64,000 nucleotides of DNA from Liquidambar formosana. Taxonomy: Eukaryota > Streptophyta > Magnoliopsida > Saxifragales > Altingiaceae. Below are positions 60,416 to 64,000 of this stretch, in pieces. The translations under genes were made by a program, and so were the position numbers. Positions within the stretch are counted from its first letter, which is position 1, and each line of letters begins with the position of its first letter. The stretch is taken from positions 15,353,615 through 15,417,614 of the forward strand of contig CM077827.1 of assembly GCA_039720395.1 (NCBI GenBank). Reading direction: 5' to 3'. The notes beneath the pieces were generated by a model, which saw only the letters and a program-made list of their open reading frames with translations, ran no database searches and was not told the origin of the DNA.

Positions 60416-60495
60416 CTCGGGTGACCACCTGGGGCTGGGCGGCTAGCCGCCTGGGCCCAGGCGGCTAGCCGCCCAGGCCTGGGTGGTCACCCGAG
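60416..60495. repeat. 80-bp GCTAGC palindrome between the two antisense genes (GypC)
   Basis: Nearly perfect: CTCGGGTGACCACC arms, two GGCGGCTAGCCGCC lobes around GGGCCC. 87 bp from the TATA box of the intronless gene. 60163-60415 is the 3' flank of the spliced gene. Confidence 0.92.
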
Positions 60496-60581
60496 CCCGA
60501 AGCGGTGTTTCGCCTGATTTTAGGAAACTTCCTATTTTGACGGGATTCCACCTTCCAAAACACGGATTTCCAAATTTTTTC

Positions 60582-60589
60582 CTATAAAA
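60582..60589 (+). promoter_or_regulatory. TATA box of the GypC intronless antisense gene
   Basis: CTATAAAA 57 bp before ATG 60639. Confidence 0.65.
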
Positions 60590-60638
60590 GCACATCCAAG
60601 GGGTCTCAAACCCTACTAACATTCATTGAGAGCAAGTT

Positions 60639-61925
60639 ATGGAAGCCCTAGACAAGCTCTTGAGTGATTTTCTGAAGGTTATGAGTGCGGAGGCAAGGAA
60701 GGAGTTCAAGCGCTACTGCTTGGATCCATTGTTTTCTTTGATGCATGTGAAGCTTGAAACCACTCTTCTTACTGCTGCTACATATTTTTGGGATCCCCAA
60801 CTTCATGTATTCCGTTTCAACTATGAAGAGCTATGCCCAACAATGGAAGAGTTCTGCGCTCTGTATGGAGTTTCACCTGTAGGACCTTTCATCCTCCCTA
60901 CTCCACGCTCAAGTTACTTGATTTCCTTCTCCAACTTCCTTGGGATTTCTCAACAAGAGGCCCCCATATTTGTGAAGGATCATAAGGTGAATCTCATGGA
61001 AATAGCAACTTCCTTCTTGGCTCATGATAGCAAAGGTACCCTGAATTTCAACCTTCCCACTCAACATGCTCTTGCTTTCTGCTTGATTGGTCGCTTCCTT
61101 ATCTCCACGGGGACTCTCTATGTCCCTATTCAAATTTGTGAACTGATTCCTTTTCTTCTTGAGCACAACAACCTGATTCCCATGGTGCTAGCTGAAACCC
61201 TCAATAGTTTAGACAAAGTTCATGATAACCCACAAGCCCCATTAGGAGGGAGCCCCATTCTACTGCAGATGTGGCTTCTTGAAAAACTTAACTTCTTGTC
61301 TCCTACCACCACTAATCCGTACAAACCTCAACATTATTGTTGCCGTCGAGTTGAACTTCCTGGTCAATTTTCTTTGAGGGAATGGTTGGGCTACTTCCAA
61401 ACTCTCTCATGGCGAAACATCAGGTGGTTTGTCTCCACATGGGGATGCAAGGAACAAATTCTTCTCCGAACTTCTGGGTGTGCTATGGTCAAGCTCATAG
61501 GGTTGAGGTCAACTTCATTCTATTAGACTTCAAGAATCCTTCGTCAGATGGGTGCCATGCAAACCATACCTACTTCTGTGGTATTTGATCATTCTGTCGA
61601 ACCTGTGGGCCCCACAATGGTTAAGTGGGCCAAGACTAGATGGACTGACCAACTGAAACTGACTCGAGTTGAAAACACTGATGGGCCTTATGTCATGAGC
61701 CCTGAATACAAGACATGGTTGAAGACTAGCTTGGGTGAAAGAGAAACCATTCGCAGGAAAAGGATTTATGACCTTATCAAGGACACAGGACTTGGATTTT
61801 GCAGGGAAGACATTCTGGAAGCAGTGGAAGCAGCACATGCTCATGACTTGCGAAAGAAGCGAAGACTTGAAAGAAAAGAGAAAAAAGCAAACCAAGAAAT
61901 TCTGAAGAAAATCAAAAGGACTTGA
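60639..61925 (+). pseudogene. GypC antisense intronless gene, 428 codons with one stop
   Basis: The same length and motifs as the GypA and GypB genes (MEALDKLL, EELCPTMEEFCALYGVSPVG, basic tail LRKKRRLERKEKKA). A single TGG-to-TAG change at 61524-61526 truncates it at 295 residues; the frame is otherwise intact to 61925. It is clearly diverged from GypA/B at the protein level without length change, which suggests long selection before the recent stop. Confidence 0.85.
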
Positions 61926-62257
61926 AGACTTTAGAAATAGGATATCTATGGCATGTCAATAGTTCTTTATCTAACACCAATAAATTGCTATGTCAATCAA
62001 TTAGTTCTAAATGAATTGCCAATAATAATTTAATTTTGAGATTTGTTGTTGTGGTGTTGTTTGGACCGCACCCAAGGTAACTTTATGGGCTGCCTACGTA
62101 TCCCCATCCTTTTTTCAAATTTTTTCATTTTTTTTCATTTTTCTTCATTTTTCTCTTTTTTTTTCATTTTTTTTAGGAATGGGGAATCAGGCCCTCGTAG
62201 TTCAAATGCCTTAACTTTTGCCTAGGCCGCCCTTATGGGTTTTCAACCTAGCAGGCC
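61926..62257. other. GypC convergent 3' ends: conserved block and T-rich tract
   Basis: No gene. The conserved block is at 62064-62105, followed by a T-rich tract (62108-62175) on this strand, as in GypB. Confidence 0.6.
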
Positions 62258-64000
62258 TTACACATAGTACTTCTTCAATTGATCCAAATTGGTAGGGCGA
62301 GCGAACTCAATTCCATCCAAATCCATGAGGCGAACAGCCCCTGCTGGTAATATCTCCTTGATAACATACGGGCCACCCCAACTTGGCTTGAACTTCCCTC
62401 GTGGATCAAAAATTGGAGCTCTGATTTCTTTCAACACCAAATCCCCTGTCTTCAAACCTCGGTCTTTGACATGCTTGTTGAATGCTCTTGCAACCCTTCG
62501 CTGATATCCCTGCACATGATACAAGGCCCTCAATCGCCTTTCATCGAGCAATGCCAGCTCATCATAACGGTTCTTAACCCAATCTGCTTCTGCTATCTGA
62601 CTTTCCACAGCAACCCGTAATGACGGTACCTCCAACTCAATAGGCAAAACAGCCTCCATCCCATACACCAAGGAATAAGGGGTAGCCCCTGTTGATGATC
62701 TCACAGATGTTCTATAGCCCTACAAGGCTAATGGCAACTTCTCATGCCAATCAGTGTAGGTGTCAGCTGTTTTCTGTAGTATCTTCTTAACATTCTTGTT
62801 GGCGGCCTCCACTGCTCCATTAGTCTGCGGGCGATAAGGGGAGGATAAATGGTGCACTATGTTGTATTTCTGCAAAAGCTCCTTGGTTTCTTTCTGAAAG
62901 TGCTGACCATTGTCTGAAATAATCTCATGGGGTACCCCATACCTGTAGATAATGTTGAGCTGTATGAACTGTGCTACCTTCTTGGCATTCAGGGTCTTGA
63001 AAGATGCTGCCTCTACCCACTTAGTGAAGTAATCGATAGCTACCAAGATGTACTCGTGCCCATTGGAGGCTTTCGGCTTAATCTGCCCAATTATATCTAT
63101 TCCCCATACTGCAAACGGCCAAGGCGACGACATGCTTGTCAAAGGCATGGAAGGCAAGTGTTGTCCATTAGCAAAGACTTGACATTTGTGACACTTCTTA
63201 ACATGTGCATGGCAATCTCTCTCCATTGTAGACCAATAGTAACCCAACCTCATGATCTTCTTAGCTAGCATATAACCATTCATGTGCGGTGCTCCAACTC
63301 CTTCATGGATTTCACTAACAAGACGTTCGGCTTCTTCCTCAGTGACACACAACAGATGGACCCCGTCGTATGACCTCCGGTATAGCTTTCCTCCACACAA
63401 AACATAGTGACTTGCCAGTCTTCTTAGTGTTCTCCTATCAACGTGGGTTGCTCCTTCAGGATACTCCCTTTCCTCAATGAATTTCATGATGTCATAGTAC
63501 CAAGGATGGCCATCTTTCACTTCTCCTTCTCGAATAGAGCAGCAATACACAGGTTTTTCTCTGCATTCTATCACCAACGGTTTTACATTCCCACCATCCG
63601 GGATTTCCACCATGGAAGCTAGAGTTGCCAAAGCATCGGCGAACTGATTCTTATTTCTTGACAAATAATTGAACTCTATTTCCACAAACTCTTTAGTCAA
63701 GGCTTCTAAGTAAGCATGATATGGCAGCAGCTTTTCATCACGAGTCTTCCACTCTCCCTTTATCTGGCAGATAATTAGTGCTGAATCTCCGAAAACCTCT
63801 AACTCTTTGATCCCCAATTCTAGTGCAGCTTCCAACGCGAGGATGCAGGCTTCATACTCAGCAATGTTGTTGGTTGCTTCAAACCCTAGCTTAACTGCCA
63901 AGGGTATAAATGCTTCTTCAGGTGAAACCAATAGAACTCCTATCCCATACCCTCTCTTATTTGCAGCTCCATCAAAGTATACTTTCCAACTCTTCTTTCC
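62258..64000 (-). pseudogene. GypC second RNase H and integrase, partial
   Basis: The frame comes in from the window edge within the second RNase H (YFDGAANK), then FGDSALIIC and NQFADALATLAS, the integrase zinc motif (HAHVKKCHKC) and the complete DDE core (WGIDIIGQI, IISDNGQHF, NGAVEAANKNVKK). A TAG at 62720-62722 replaces Trp before GYRTS; the remaining part, with GGPYVIKEI, is in the same frame. This is the only lesion visible in the part present. Confidence 0.9.

Larger units (their letters stand above)
30547..64000 (-). mobile_element. GypB: Tat-type gypsy element, interrupted twice
   Basis: The 3' LTR (30547-42885) contains the whole of Cop3. The internal region 42886-52404 holds the polypurine tract, a hairpin array, the spliced antisense gene, the intronless antisense gene, and integrase plus the C-terminal half of RT-RNase H. 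At 52405 GypC splits the RT gene. The 5' part of GypB (rest of RT, gag-pro, 5' LTR) must lie to the right of the window. Confidence 0.88.
52405..64000 (-). mobile_element. GypC: Tat-type gypsy element, 3' half
   Basis: It is inserted in the RT gene of GypB in the same orientation; AAGGC (52400-52404) should be the visible TSD copy. Order from the left: 3' LTR, polypurine tract, a hairpin array unlike that of GypA/B, spliced antisense gene, intronless antisense gene, and integrase and RNase H running off the window. Protein and LTR divergence from GypA/B shows it to be a separate subfamily. Confidence 0.9.

Overview
The window is plant nuclear DNA made entirely of nested LTR retrotransposons. 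I found no host gene, rRNA, tRNA or CRISPR array. Plant origin is shown by Ty1/copia elements primed by initiator tRNA-Met, and by Ty3/gypsy elements of the Tat/Ogre type with two RNase H domains, a gag-pro/pol intron, antisense plant-mobile-domain-like genes and tandem repeats in the 3' region. The species cannot be read from the sequence.

Stratigraphy, from target site duplications (TSDs) and interrupted reading frames. The oldest layer is a decayed copia, Cop1 (minus strand). Its remaining pieces lie at 3278-6116, 8837-9164 and 27729-30546. Inserted into it are: Cop2 (plus, 1-3277, only its 3' end is visible) in the reverse transcriptase; solo gypsy LTR sLTR1 (6117-8831, TSD CCCAC) and solo gypsy LTR sLTR2 (9165-27723, TSD GTGGG) in the leader; and GypB (minus, from 30547 rightwards) in the 5' LTR. 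A third layer sits in these: full-length GypA (plus, 10397-26319, TSD ATATC) in sLTR2; full-length copia Cop3 (plus, 31873-41481, TSD ATATC) in the 3' LTR of GypB; and GypC (minus, from 52405 to beyond the window) in the reverse transcriptase of GypB.

The gypsy elements encode gag-protease, a 171-nt in-frame intron, RT, two RNase H domains and a DDE integrase. Downstream of pol, on the opposite strand, are two extra genes. One is an intronless 428-codon gene present in all three copies, with its own TATA box. The other is a seven-exon plant-mobile-domain gene in GypB and GypC whose exon lengths are conserved and whose introns are all phase 0. Next to the 3' LTR lie arrays of small hairpins and a hairpin just before the polypurine tract. 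An 80-bp nested palindrome with GCTAGC lobes recurs upstream of the LTR promoter and upstream of each antisense gene. In GypA the spliced gene is missing and a single chimeric palindrome marks the junction, so the gene appears to have been lost by recombination between two palindromes.

Cop2 and Cop3 have no open reading frames, yet they share the same decayed pol and have near-identical LTRs, so they look like a non-autonomous family moved in trans. Every recognisable element gene set carries at least one disabling lesion, except the intronless antisense gene of GypA and GypB, which is open.
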